Source: an uncultured Bacteroidales bacterium
Lineage (GTDB): Bacteria; Bacteroidota; Bacteroidia; Bacteroidales; UBA932
DNA length: 64,000 bases
Direction: 5' to 3'
NCBI GenBank assembly: GCA_900316045.1
Contig: ONBM01000008.1
Location: 1-64,000, forward strand
Numbering within the stretch: the first letter of the stretch is position 1; each line of letters opens with the position of its first letter. Below, in pieces: positions 25,484 through 35,928 of the stretch. Under the pieces are notes generated by a model that was given only the letters and a program-made list of their open reading frames with translations, was not told the DNA's origin and did not search any database. The translations under genes were made by a program, and so were the position numbers.

Positions 25484-27430
25484 TTATCTTTTCGTCCAGA
25501 CGAATCTGTAATTGAATCTGCGGTTGGGCGCCGTGTCACCGTGGACGCACATCGAGATTGGATCTTCCAGGCTGCCCGGATTGTCGGCCCATTTGAAGTC
25601 GAAAGAGATGGATTTTCCGCCCAGCCTGAGCACAGAAAGAGGGAAAGACAACTCCAGCTTATTGCCTCTGACGGCGTATGAGGCCTTACCTGCGCTCTTC
25701 CATCCGCCGTCCTTATATTCGAGAATCTCCGAACATCCAGGATTCAGCATATTCTTGTTTATCAGGAAGTCATAACCGCACCAACCGGTGGAATAGTCCT
25801 GGTCGGAGTTTATCAGGAGCAGCATCCAGTCCTTGTCATCAGGAGAAGTCAGTGCAGAAGCAGTCTCTACATAGAAGCTTACATTTTTCTTCCCCACGGC
25901 GACTTTGGAAGTGACGATGTCGTTCCTGCCGGAATCATCAGTGTAGTACAGTCCGCCATAACCCTTGGAACTTCGGTGGAACACATCTCCCCTCGTGTCT
26001 CTGTACTCGACCTCAACGGCATCCCAGTCCGAGAAATCTCCATCGACCGAGACTTCACAGATGCCCCTGTTCTCAGGAATCGGTCTCACTCCCTTATAGC
26101 GACGGATGTTCTGCGCCATCTGCATGTAGTAGTTGTCCGTGTAGCCACCCTTCATCGGCTGAATCGTGCGGTTGAACTCTGCATTATACTGGTCTACGAA
26201 GATGAAAGGATTCTCGCGGCCAAGCCATTTAACTAATTCCGGATGATCGTACTTCCCGGCTGTCCACTCGTTCCAGTCATTCAGGTACAGGAACTGCGGA
26301 TCCGCTTTCAATGCATCCTCCCAGCGCTCCTGGAAATATATTCCATAGCCTTCGGGATGTTCGACCGTCTTCCCGAGCCAAGGGACATAGGCAGGCTGCG
26401 GCATGTCATATTCATTCAAAGCAGGCTCTCCATTCTCTCTCGACCATGACTTTCCCACGCCCATGTTCACGGAGGTCATGGTTACCGGATGCTGGGCAGG
26501 GGTAACTGCGGCCTCCTCTGGCATGCCATCGTGCTTGGAGACCAGCTGATCCGGAGTCATTCCTATTATGCGAGGGTCAGCCATGCTGTACCCGAAGCTC
26601 CAGTTGTCCTCCGTGCCGATGAAACGTTCTCCCGCCCATTCGTAGTAACCCCACCACATGTTCCTAAGCGTGAAGAAGTTCTTCACTTCGTCTGAATAAT
26701 CGCCATGGTTGTACCCTCCACCGTTGGCATCCACGTTCGGCTTGGCATTGTAGAGCAACAATGGCTTCCCGTCCCAATAGAACCACAGATCGGAATATTT
26801 CCCTAACTTGTAAATCCTGTCGTAGAGCGACTGGACCACCTGCACGCCATTGCCGTTGAATGACCAGAAAATGAACTTAGGTGTCTCGTTGCCTTCGGCT
26901 CGCATCTTCTCCATCGTGGAGAAAAGCTTTTCCCACTCATCCCAATAACATACGGCGTTCGTGACGTCCATTACCAGCACGTCCACGCCGGCATCTTGCA
27001 GCATGGAGATGTCTTTTCGGATGACCCATTCATCCTGGCTCAGGAAATAGCCCATCTCAGGCTCTCCCCAATGATAGGAGCCGTATTTCCACTGCGGATT
27101 ACCGGCCTGCATGCGGGCATTCGGATCATTGGCAAGCACCTTCGTGACATCTGCCTCGTAAGGCGACTTGTCATTCGCATGATCTTGAGTATGCCAGGTG
27201 ATGTAGAATATTCCGACCACCCTTCTATGGTCGTTTTTTACCGCACCCACTGAATCAATGCATGGCATAGCCCTTCCAAGCGCATCCACGCCGACCCAGG
27301 TGTCGGAGAACAAGTCTGCCTTGCCTGAATTGCCGGCTCCGTCAGCAACAAAAACAGTTTTTTCCTGCCCCCCGAGGGTGCAGGAAAAAACCATGAAACT
27401 TAATAGTAAAATAAATATGCCTTTATTCAT
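25484..27430 (-). CDS. GH99/GH71-like lipoprotein hydrolase candidate with CBM9-like tail, copy B
   Basis: A 648-residue lipoprotein (lipobox MVFSC), paralogous to the gene just downstream. The shared plan is: DALGR near the N-terminus, VVGIFYITWH, Asp155 in VLVMDVTNA, Glu388 in LNDWNEWTAG, and a C-terminal carbohydrate-binding beta domain ending GDTAPNRRFNYRF. Lipidation here and a cleavable signal peptide on the paralogue would place one enzyme on a membrane surface and one in the periplasm or secreted. The start is three bases from the upstream gene. The family assignment is by general resemblance and would need a profile search. Confidence 0.75.
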   Translation of the reverse strand: MNKGIFILLLSFMVFSCTLGGQEKTVFVADGAGNSGKADLFSDTWVGVDALGRAMPCIDSVGAVKNDHRRVVGIFYITWHTQDHANDKSPYEADVTKVLANDPNARMQAGNPQWKYGSYHWGEPEMGYFLSQDEWVIRKDISMLQDAGVDVLVMDVTNAVCYWDEWEKLFSTMEKMRAEGNETPKFIFWSFNGNGVQVVQSLYDRIYKLGKYSDLWFYWDGKPLLLYNAKPNVDANGGGYNHGDYSDEVKNFFTLRNMWWGYYEWAGERFIGTEDNWSFGYSMADPRIIGMTPDQLVSKHDGMPEEAAVTPAQHPVTMTSVNMGVGKSWSRENGEPALNEYDMPQPAYVPWLGKTVEHPEGYGIYFQERWEDALKADPQFLYLNDWNEWTAGKYDHPELVKWLGRENPFIFVDQYNAEFNRTIQPMKGGYTDNYYMQMAQNIRRYKGVRPIPENRGICEVSVDGDFSDWDAVEVEYRDTRGDVFHRSSKGYGGLYYTDDSGRNDIVTSKVAVGKKNVSFYVETASALTSPDDKDWMLLLINSDQDYSTGWCGYDFLINKNMLNPGCSEILEYKDGGWKSAGKASYAVRGNKLELSFPLSVLRLGGKSISFDFKWADNPGSLEDPISMCVHGDTAPNRRFNYRFVWTKR

Positions 27431-27433
27431 CTA

Positions 27434-29033
27434 TTACATTGGGTTAGGATCATCTTCAACGTATTCACGCCAATGCATATTTCGAATTTCCAGCTCTATG
27501 CCTCCTCCGTCGCCGACATCGAAACGAACCTGGTCGTTGGCGTTGCTGCCCCAGCCGAACGAGCTGAAGGAATTTGAGAAGTTGATCTTCATCGTAGTCC
27601 ACTCTGCGGCAGCGTTGACCTGGAATGCAGTTTCTTTGCCCCCTGCAGGTCCTCCGACTCCGAAGCCCTTTGGACACCAGAAGAACTCGCAGCGGATAGA
27701 CTGATTGCACTTATACTGGAACACAAGCACCGGCCCTGCAACACCATGGGTCACCTCCCGTCGTCTTGTACAAGTACTGGCTAGGGTTATCGGGATTGGT
27801 TGCCGTGGCGGTCACGTTATTAACCCATCCAGCAGGAGCCCCAGCCATAGGAATCATGTACTCGATTGACGGATAGTAAGTAGGATCATCGTCCGGGTCA
27901 GGTTGTAGCTCTTTTGCGGATTCCGCGGCATAGTGGTCTGCAGCATCTGCATAGTATGCAAGGAACTCTCCCATGAAGGAGAATGGCATAGTCGTCACCG
28001 CATAGACCCTGATCCATCTAGCTATCAGAGGATCGAAATTGTAAGCGTGATTATAGTTGAGCTTGGAATCGAAATCGTATGTTCCGATCTCGGTGAAGTT
28101 CTGGCCATCGTTGCTATATTCAAACCTAACTTTATTTGGAGCAGTCTGCATCACGTTGTTGGCATTGGTGCCTTTCCCCCTGACAAGCTCAATCCAGTTG
28201 ATCTTATGAGGAGCTCTCATGTCAATGATGAACCAATGGCCGTACTCAGGCTCAACTATGCCAGGATTAGTTATCCAGATGGTCTCTACGTCGTAATCCA
28301 GAAGATTCTTCGCCGGGAAAGCATCCCATTGGCTCGAGGATACCGGCACGAACATTCTGTTGTGAGGGATCTCGCCACGGAGCGGAGTGCATTCCAGAGT
28401 CGTAGGCTCAGAAACATTGCCCGAAGCGTCACCTGTCGTTACAGTAATCGTCGTAGGCTCTGCGAAAGCATAGATTTCCACTCCATCAGACTTGTCCGAC
28501 TTCACGGTTTTAGTCTGAGTCTGTCCGTTCACGTCTTTGAAGGAGACATTGACCGTGATGGGAGCGTTGTACTCATTCTCCCAGGAAACGTATGCGCCTT
28601 CTACATAAGGTTCTGCCTTTGCCGTCGAAGCAATGTATTTATAGGCGCTAGCCACGTCCTCAGGAGCGCAGGATACGCTCTGAGTAGGCCCGGGCCAGCC
28701 ATCGGAAGTGAATGGGGTAACGAAGAACTCGTACGTGTCAGTATCGGTGAATCCAGGAATAAGCACGCTGGTACAGCCAGTCCCCATTTTCGCATAGTCG
28801 CTGTATTTGCTGACTTTCATCTTGACTGTGTCCCCGTCTGCGTTGACATATCTCACGATTGAATAATAATACTTTTCTGCAGGAGGATTCGTCCATTTCA
28901 AGATGACAGCCTGTATCCTCGGCTCTGCCGTCAAGCTTTGCACCTGATCGATGTTACCATCTTTTCCATCATCGCAAGACCATGCCAGAGCCACAAATGC
29001 GAGAAGAATAAGAATGTATTTTTTCATATTCAT
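27434..29033 (-). pseudogene. SusE-position surface lipoprotein (DUF4959/discoidin type), frameshifted near the C-terminus
   Basis: The upstream frame (29033 to 27711) encodes a lipoprotein (lipobox LAWSC) with an N-terminal DUF4959-like domain, a fibronectin-type middle, and an F5/8 type C-like domain (NLLDYDVETIWITN ... HWFIIDMRAPHKI). At about 27740-27755 the frame breaks after LYKTTGGDP. The sequence resumes in another frame as HGVAGPVLVFQYKCNQSI and runs to 27434. The DUF5722 protein has about six more residues between the matching GDDP and EFEYK, so a short deletion is the likely cause. The protein may still fold and bind glycan without its last module. The position, directly after SusD, is that of surface glycan-binding proteins. 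Confidence 0.75.
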
Positions 29034-29049
29034 AATTTTTCAAAGTTAA

Positions 29050-30804
29050 TTATTCCCAACCCGGATTCTGCCAGCCAGTTCCTGTCAGCTTCAGCGTCTT
29101 GGTCTCTTCTGACTGGTCGATAGGATAGAGCAGGTATTTGTCATCGGCTGAAGGCCTGGCATCAAAACCGAAACGCTTCAGGGTGCCGTCATCCTGGACA
29201 TTTGCGCCTGTGAGGTATCTGGTCTCACCGATTTCCTTCCAGCGGCGAAGGCTGAAGAATCGGTCGTCTTCTAGGGCGAACTCGACCCTCCTCTCATTCT
29301 TGTAGCGAGCCTCGAAAGCAGAAGCCGAGAGGCCAGAAGGTATCTCCGGCATTCCAACCCTTGCCCTTATGACATTCAAGGCATCGCGGGCAGAAAGATT
29401 CAAACCGTCTACGGCGACCTTGTTGTCCGGACCGCTGACCTGGTAGGCTATCTCTGCAAAGTTAAAATACAATGCCGGCAGCCTTATGATTCTTACAAAG
29501 CCATCGGAATTCGCATTCCTGTTCGAGGCATTGTGGGCGTATTTACGCATGTAATAACCTGTGTGAGTATAGCGTTTGCTGGTAGGGTTTATCGCACAAT
29601 TGCCACCCGACTTTGTGATTATCACATCATTCCCCCTCGTAGAGCCATTGTAGAATACAGTAGCGTAGAAACGCGGATCCCTGTTTTCGAATGGCTTTGC
29701 AGGGTCATATAACGTATTGGCAGCATTGTAGTCAGGTTCCAGATGCCGGGCATCCTTATACGGCTTCTCAGGATTGAGCACAGGCTGTCCGTCAGTGGTC
29801 TCGTAAGCGTCTACCAACTCCTGCGTAGGGCAGTTTCCTGCAGAGGTCTGTCCGCCAACGATAGGAAGTCCGCTGGAACCCCAGATCGAAACCTGGAATG
29901 CTCCCCAGATAGTTTCCTTATCCCTTGCCCTCAAATCGTTAGGATTATAGAGGAAATAGTTGGCATAGGCGTTGTATTCACCTGACACAGAAGCATCAGT
30001 CCAGAGACTGAAATCATGCTTGAGGAGTTCTGACAGAGAGGTCGCTACGATTTCCAAAGCCTGTTGCTTGGCATAAACCCCATCGCTTTCCCACAATGGA
30101 CTGACGGCAAGAGTCGCAGCTTCTGACTTAATTGCATAGGCTACGGCTTTAGTCATGATGTTCCATTGATTAGAAACGGGAAACCATGAATAGTCTTCGC
30201 TATCATTCGTAGCCAAGGCAGCATCGCAATCAGCGAGAATCTGCGTCACCACCTCTCCGACGCTAGCCCTCGTGTCAGAGGAATAATCGTGGGATGTTCC
30301 AAGGTCGCTGGTGAAGATAGGCACAGGGCCGTATCTCTTTATGAGCTGCAGATAATAGAAAGCCCTAAGCGTAAGTGCCTGAGCCTTCCATCCTGCCCTC
30401 TCCGCATCGGAATATGCCGGAGCACCGTCCACGTTTGCAATGAAGACATTGCACATACGAATTCCCTGAAAATATCTGCCCCATACGCTACCTTCCCAGT
30501 TACGACTTGCGAAATTGCTGGCATCCATTCCTTGCGCATACCAAAAATCGTAGGAGGAGCCAGCGTCAACTTCATTGCTGTTCTCCGCATCGTCAGTGAA
30601 AGAGCCGATAAATGCGCTAGTTCCTGGAATATAATTGTAGCACGAGTTCAGATATCCTCTGGTTCTGTTGCGGTCTGTGAATACATCCCTCATGTCGATA
30701 GTTCCATTCGTGCGCAAGTCCAGCCTGTCATTACAGGCAGGCAGCAGACATAGCAGTGAAAGGAGAATAAAAATATTTTTTTTCATATCATTCAGATTTT
30801 TCAT
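29050..30804 (-). CDS. SusD/RagB family glycan-binding lipoprotein, pair 2
   Basis: About 584 residues. Lipobox LLPAC is followed by the RagB/SusD TPR-like fold with standard segments: RNRTRGYLNSCYNYIPG near the N-terminus, AQALTLRAFYYLQLIKRYGPVPI, and the C-terminal NERRVEFALEDDRFFSLRRW. It caps the partner SusC at the cell surface and presents oligosaccharide for import. The initiator is uncertain: Met codons at 30816, 30804 and 30783 are in frame, and the last gives the shortest signal peptide. It directly follows its SusC, whose stop is at 30817. Confidence 0.93.
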   Translation of the reverse strand: MKNLNDMKKNIFILLSLLCLLPACNDRLDLRTNGTIDMRDVFTDRNRTRGYLNSCYNYIPGTSAFIGSFTDDAENSNEVDAGSSYDFWYAQGMDASNFASRNWEGSVWGRYFQGIRMCNVFIANVDGAPAYSDAERAGWKAQALTLRAFYYLQLIKRYGPVPIFTSDLGTSHDYSSDTRASVGEVVTQILADCDAALATNDSEDYSWFPVSNQWNIMTKAVAYAIKSEAATLAVSPLWESDGVYAKQQALEIVATSLSELLKHDFSLWTDASVSGEYNAYANYFLYNPNDLRARDKETIWGAFQVSIWGSSGLPIVGGQTSAGNCPTQELVDAYETTDGQPVLNPEKPYKDARHLEPDYNAANTLYDPAKPFENRDPRFYATVFYNGSTRGNDVIITKSGGNCAINPTSKRYTHTGYYMRKYAHNASNRNANSDGFVRIIRLPALYFNFAEIAYQVSGPDNKVAVDGLNLSARDALNVIRARVGMPEIPSGLSASAFEARYKNERRVEFALEDDRFFSLRRWKEIGETRYLTGANVQDDGTLKRFGFDARPSADDKYLLYPIDQSEETKTLKLTGTGWQNPGWE

Positions 30805-30816
30805 CGTTATACACAC

Positions 30817-33800
30817 CTAGAATGAGACATTGAATCCAATTCTATACATCCTGTAGATAGGCATCTCGAATGTGCTGCCATCGACAGGCAAGTCTTTGTG
30901 ATGAATCCTGTCCAAGGTGAAGAGATTCTGACCGCCGACATAAAGCCTGAGTTCACCGGCTCCCAGGTAATCACATACTTTTTTAGGGAACCTATAAGAA
31001 ATCTCGACATTCTTCAAGCGCATGAAGTCTGCTTTCTTGAAGAAATAGTTGCTGCTCTGTCCATTAGTGGTAGCATTCGTAGAAAGGGCAGGCCAATCTA
31101 TCTCTTCATCATTCAGCCATTTCTCCGCTGTCCATGCCTTTAATGCGCAATTAGTGTAGATTCCTTCTCCCCCTGTCTGTGACGTGTAAATGCCCCTGAA
31201 GTCCCTCCAATAATCGGCGACACCCTGGAATAAGAGAGAAACTTCAACGTTTTTGTAACCGGCCCCGATAGTGAATCCGAAATTATACCTCGGCAGGAAT
31301 CCGTTGCCTATTGGGGCTAAGTCTTTCTCGTCGATGATGCCATCTTCATTGAGATCCTTGTACTTGATGTCACCTAACCTTGGGGTTCCGAAAGAATATT
31401 TAGCGCTGGCATCCAGCTCATCCTGGAAATTGAACAACCCGTTTCCGTTGCTCTTGTCCACTAGATACCCCCAAGCCTGCCCTAAAGGATAGCCTTCGGT
31501 GCGATGCCTGTAGGCATAGGTCTCGTCATATTCATTTTCGCCAATGAAGATGACTTTGTTTTTGTTGTAATCCAGATGGCCGCCTACGGAAAGTTTCCAG
31601 TCATCATTGAATCGCTTGGAATAGGTCACGTTCAGCTCCCATCCTTTGTTCTGGTACTCGGCTAGATTCGTCACCGGATAAGAGCCCAGCGATATTCCCT
31701 GATACACTGGCACCAAGGCTGTTGACTTTGCCAGCCCGTTGTCCATGCGCTCGTGGAAATAGTCAAAGCTCACCTGAAACTGGTTGCCTATGCCAAGGTC
31801 TATGCCAGCATTCCATTTCTCGATTTTCTCGGGCGACAGGTCAGCATTCCCATAGATATTTTCTTTCACGTTGTACAGAAGGTAGCCGATAGGACCGCCA
31901 TTTGAAACAGAGACCTGATCTGTGTAAGCATATCGGTCATAGCCGGTAGAATCATTCCCCGTGATGCCGTATGAGCCACGGAATTTCAGCAAAGACAGCC
32001 AAGGAACTGCGTCTTTTATGAAGGTTTCATTGGAAGCTACCCATGCTGCCGATGCGGAAGGAGTGAAGAGAAAACGATTGTCATGAGGGAAATACTCGGA
32101 TCCTGAATATCCAGCAGCTAATTTCACCGCATACCTCTTATCGAAATCGTAATACACTTCTGCTCCAGAATAGACTCTTCTGAAATCGTAGGTCGCATCT
32201 ATGTTGCCTGTATTGTCATCGAAGTCCATGTAAATTCCGTAAGCATTTGCATTCACATGATGCCTTCCGAAATCTCTGGCCCAGCCGGCCTCTCCCTTAT
32301 AGGACTGATAACCGTACAAAGCAGTGCCCTTGCTATAATTGAGAGTGCCATTCTGCGTAGTGCCATACTGCGAGAAACTAAGCAAAGACCAATCTTCATC
32401 CCTAGTGTACCTAGCGTATGACCTCGTCGTGCTTTTCGTAGAAGTAATATATGACAGATAACCGACGCTTCCTCCCAGCCAGAGACCGGGGATCACGAAA
32501 TCAAGTTTTACCCTAATCCCAGCCTGACCATAAATGTTGGTATTGGTCTGATTGCGGTATCCAGTCCTGTTCAGATTGCCATAAGGAGAATCTGTCAGCT
32601 TCTCCGACACAATCACCTCGCCTTTATCCAGCAAGACGTTACCATCTGCATCAACAATCTCAGGAGTCGTGGCTCCGTAGATGGTGGAAGGCATATAGGT
32701 CATCAGATTATAAATTGACGAGTTTCCTCCAGCCGGATAATGATCCCTGATGAAGGAACCTGCCAAGTTCATCCAAGCGCTGATCCAGGAATTGATGTTG
32801 ATGTCGATGTTCGACCTAAAATTGAGTCTATACTTGTGATTATCTGCATCCCACTCTTTTCCGTTGATTTTTTGCTCATCTGTCTTCCAGAAACTGCCTT
32901 GGCGAAGGAAATTCAAGTTGGCGTAATATTTCACGACTTTATTTCCCCCCGTAGCGTCAACAGCCATCCTCTGCATATGTGAGACATCCCTGAGGATCAT
33001 GTCTGCCCAGTTAGTATTAGGATAGAGAGGATCGTCTCCATCCTTCATCTTCTGAATCTGGTAATCAGAAAAATAGTAATTCTTTCCTAAACCATCATTC
33101 TCCGCGGCTTGATTTCTCAGAGAGGCATATTTCCAAGAATCAAATGCATGGATGACATTTGTCGGCTGTTCAAGCGTCTCGGAAACATTCACTCCCACCT
33201 TCAGCTTTCCTGGGGTTCCTCTCTTTGTAGAGACGACGATAACGCCATTCCCTCCCCTCAAGCCATAGATTGCCTGGGATGCCGCATCCTTTAGTACGCT
33301 GACAGACTCAACTTCCTCGGGAGTGATTCTGTAGAGCAGGTCGTGGGAATACGAATCGTAGAGGATTCCGTCGATGACGATGGCCGGGCTGCCACCATGA
33401 TGGGTGTGGAGACCGCGGACAAACATGCTCAAGCTCTCAGCTGTCGGCTCGAAGCCGTTTTCAATCGTAGTGAGCCCTGGCAGGACGCCAGAGAGCGTTC
33501 CTTGAAGCCTGGACATGAGAGACTTCCCTAAAGTATTACCGTCTACCGTAGAAACGGCATCCGAAACGACTTCCCGATACAGCGAGGCATTTCCCAGATT
33601 AACTTTTTCTGCGAGATTATGGGCATCGTCTTCAAGCACGATGTTTAATTCTTCGGCAACGGCGGCTGTTTTTTGCTTATAGCCAAGAAGGGAGAAAGTC
33701 ACGTTTGCCGACGCATCCGTAAGGACAGCGAAATTACCATCCTTATCAGTTATGTAGATATCTTTGTTCCCGACAGATAGCACAACCCCGGGAATCGGAT

Positions 33801-33915
33801 TCCCATACACATCTTTTACCGTGCCAGTCATAGCGATCTCCGACTGGGCTCTGACCATAAGGCCAGACCCAAGGAACAGCATCGCTAGTGTAGCAATTAT
33901 ATATTTGTTCTTCAT
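30817..33915 (-). CDS. SusC/RagA family TonB-linked outer-membrane transporter, pair 2
   Basis: A 1,032-residue receptor. After the signal peptide comes a carboxypeptidase-regulatory-like domain (GTVKDVYGNPIPGVVLSVG), then the plug with VESVSVLKDAASQAIYGLRG, the classic SusC signature in slightly divergent form. The 22-strand barrel ends in a terminal Phe (RIGFNVSF). The ligand-binding region cannot be predicted. It pairs with the SusD at 29050-30804. Compared with the upstream SusC its TonB-box region lacks a DEVVV-like string, showing EKVNLGNASLYREVV instead. Confidence 0.93.
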   Translation of the reverse strand: MKNKYIIATLAMLFLGSGLMVRAQSEIAMTGTVKDVYGNPIPGVVLSVGNKDIYITDKDGNFAVLTDASANVTFSLLGYKQKTAAVAEELNIVLEDDAHNLAEKVNLGNASLYREVVSDAVSTVDGNTLGKSLMSRLQGTLSGVLPGLTTIENGFEPTAESLSMFVRGLHTHHGGSPAIVIDGILYDSYSHDLLYRITPEEVESVSVLKDAASQAIYGLRGGNGVIVVSTKRGTPGKLKVGVNVSETLEQPTNVIHAFDSWKYASLRNQAAENDGLGKNYYFSDYQIQKMKDGDDPLYPNTNWADMILRDVSHMQRMAVDATGGNKVVKYYANLNFLRQGSFWKTDEQKINGKEWDADNHKYRLNFRSNIDININSWISAWMNLAGSFIRDHYPAGGNSSIYNLMTYMPSTIYGATTPEIVDADGNVLLDKGEVIVSEKLTDSPYGNLNRTGYRNQTNTNIYGQAGIRVKLDFVIPGLWLGGSVGYLSYITSTKSTTRSYARYTRDEDWSLLSFSQYGTTQNGTLNYSKGTALYGYQSYKGEAGWARDFGRHHVNANAYGIYMDFDDNTGNIDATYDFRRVYSGAEVYYDFDKRYAVKLAAGYSGSEYFPHDNRFLFTPSASAAWVASNETFIKDAVPWLSLLKFRGSYGITGNDSTGYDRYAYTDQVSVSNGGPIGYLLYNVKENIYGNADLSPEKIEKWNAGIDLGIGNQFQVSFDYFHERMDNGLAKSTALVPVYQGISLGSYPVTNLAEYQNKGWELNVTYSKRFNDDWKLSVGGHLDYNKNKVIFIGENEYDETYAYRHRTEGYPLGQAWGYLVDKSNGNGLFNFQDELDASAKYSFGTPRLGDIKYKDLNEDGIIDEKDLAPIGNGFLPRYNFGFTIGAGYKNVEVSLLFQGVADYWRDFRGIYTSQTGGEGIYTNCALKAWTAEKWLNDEEIDWPALSTNATTNGQSSNYFFKKADFMRLKNVEISYRFPKKVCDYLGAGELRLYVGGQNLFTLDRIHHKDLPVDGSTFEMPIYRMYRIGFNVSF

Positions 33916-33945
33916 ATATTCGATATAATTATTACCGATTAACTA

Positions 33946-35928
33946 TTACCAACCAGGGTTCTGCCAATTTTCACCCGTAATGGAAATCATATTATTTACC
34001 TCCGTCAGAGGGATGGCAACTTTCAGCCACTTGTTGGACCAGCAATTCCTCTCTTTAAGAGTCGTGCGCTCGTATTTGTACGAACCGTCTTTCATGTGGG
34101 TTATGTGCGCTCCAGTAATCCAGCGATCGGTCGCAGAGAGATCTCCCTCCGGGTTCTGCCAACGGCGGACATCGAAATAACGGTTGCCTTCCAAGGCAAA
34201 TTCTACCCTTCGCTCATTATGAATACGGAGTATAAGGGCATTCCCGGTGACGTTGGCAGGGACAGCAGGCATGCCTACCCTTGCGCGAACCACGTTCATG
34301 GCACTCCTTGCCTCATCCTCATGACCAGCATTGGCTGCGGCTTCTGCTAGATTGAGATAAATTTCCGCCAGGCGGAAATCTTTATGCCTGGCTCCGCCAA
34401 GACGATTGTTCATCCCACTGTTCGGATGCAGGAACTTACGCTCGTAATAACCAGTTCTGGTGTATGTCCTGCCGGTCATAGATCTTCCGGTTTTAGGCTC
34501 GGGCGTGTTCTCAATAGTTCCGTCATCCTTCTGATACGCATCCCAAGTAGCCACTATCCTTGTTCTTCTGCCTTTCTTGCCAGGATAATTCTCAAAACAG
34601 AGCACGTCTTCCTGATCCTCTATCGTCCATTCGCAATACCTCTTGGAACCATTGTAATAGATGGATGCATAGAACCTTGGATCCCTGTTGGCATAAGGAT
34701 TCTGAGGGTCGTACATCGCATTCGCCGAATTGTAGTTTGGCTGCAGGTGCATCTCGTCATTGTACGGCTTTTCCAGGTTCAGGACAGTCTGCCCGTTCAC
34801 GGTCTCGTAAGCATCGACCAAATCCTGCGACGGGCAAGTACCCGTCTTGTAGCCGCAGATTGCGCCGATACCATCGACATTTGCAACATCTCCATTGTTG
34901 TCAATCAGCTGGAAGATGGTCTCCTTGTCAGCTGGTGACTGGGAATATTCTCCAGAGTTGCAGAAATACTCATTATACAGAGCAGCATAGGCGTTGTAGT
35001 CCTGGGCCTCGCCGGACGTGGTATAGCCCGGCATGTGCAGGTGCTCGGCATTCGGGCCCCATTCTGATGTCCTGGAAACTTTGTCGTAAAGTTTATAATC
35101 ATTGGCAGTCAGAGCTGCAAGCGCCTGCTTGCTTGTCTGATACGCTTCTTCCCAATGGTTTTCGCTGCCAGCGTACAGAGGGCTGGCCGCAAAAAGCGTC
35201 ATTCTGGATTTGATAGCCCATGCAAGAGCCTTCGTAACCCTCATGGCCTCACTGCCCGAAGTGATTCTCCAAGGCAGCTGATCGCAGGAAAGAGCCGCAT
35301 CGCACTCCCTGATGATGAACTGAACGACCTCGTAATAACTTGAACGCTTGGTCTGCGAAAAGTCGGAAGTATAAGTCAGGGGCTCTTCAATGATAGGGAG
35401 GCCGCAGCCGAACCACTGCAAGAGTTCCATATAATAATATGCTCTGAGCAAATGTGCTTCTGCAGTCCACCGTGACCTGTCGTCCTCGCTTTTGACATTG
35501 GCTTTCTCTATATTCTGAAGGAAGATCCCGCAATTGCGGATCCTTGAGAAATACATCTGCCAATAATTCCTCGATAAGTCTTCCCCACCGACTGCCCAGA
35601 CAGGGTGGCTCGAAGCAGAGGCATTGCCATCGTAGATCAGCCTGGATGCAGCCCAGTCTACATCAAGGTCATCTGCATCCCAAGCATCGTCACACCAGTT
35701 CACAGGGCCGCGGCTCCAGAAGAAGTAGTGCAGTCCCTTATTAGGCAGAGATGAGTAACATGTATTTAAATAGTACATGGTCCTATCGTTGTCTGAGAAG
35801 ACTTCTTCCAAGGATATGTCCCCTGACGGAGCCACATCGAGAGCATCGGAGCAAGAGCTGAGCAGAAGCGCTAAGCTCATGAATATCGTCATTATTGAAT
35901 ATATCTTTTTCATATTCATAGTTTTCAT
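33946..35928 (-). CDS. SusD/RagB family glycan-binding lipoprotein, pair 1
   Basis: A 660-residue SusD homologue with lipobox LLSSC. The N-terminal DNDRTMYYLNTCYSSLPN, middle AEAHLLRAYYYMELLQWFG and C-terminal NERRVEFALEGNRYFDVRRW are the familiar conserved stretches. The protein is longer than most SusD homologues (about 550), the extra length lying in loops between about residues 300 and 480. It overlaps its SusC by one base (TAATG), indicating coupled translation. The gap to the next SusC is about 30 bases. Confidence 0.93.
   Translation of the reverse strand: MKTMNMKKIYSIMTIFMSLALLLSSCSDALDVAPSGDISLEEVFSDNDRTMYYLNTCYSSLPNKGLHYFFWSRGPVNWCDDAWDADDLDVDWAASRLIYDGNASASSHPVWAVGGEDLSRNYWQMYFSRIRNCGIFLQNIEKANVKSEDDRSRWTAEAHLLRAYYYMELLQWFGCGLPIIEEPLTYTSDFSQTKRSSYYEVVQFIIRECDAALSCDQLPWRITSGSEAMRVTKALAWAIKSRMTLFAASPLYAGSENHWEEAYQTSKQALAALTANDYKLYDKVSRTSEWGPNAEHLHMPGYTTSGEAQDYNAYAALYNEYFCNSGEYSQSPADKETIFQLIDNNGDVANVDGIGAICGYKTGTCPSQDLVDAYETVNGQTVLNLEKPYNDEMHLQPNYNSANAMYDPQNPYANRDPRFYASIYYNGSKRYCEWTIEDQEDVLCFENYPGKKGRRTRIVATWDAYQKDDGTIENTPEPKTGRSMTGRTYTRTGYYERKFLHPNSGMNNRLGGARHKDFRLAEIYLNLAEAAANAGHEDEARSAMNVVRARVGMPAVPANVTGNALILRIHNERRVEFALEGNRYFDVRRWQNPEGDLSATDRWITGAHITHMKDGSYKYERTTLKERNCWSNKWLKVAIPLTEVNNMISITGENWQNPGW

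Noticed and set aside
27933..28862. 309-codon open frame on the plus strand
   Set aside because: Antisense to the surface lipoprotein gene, whose domains are clear.
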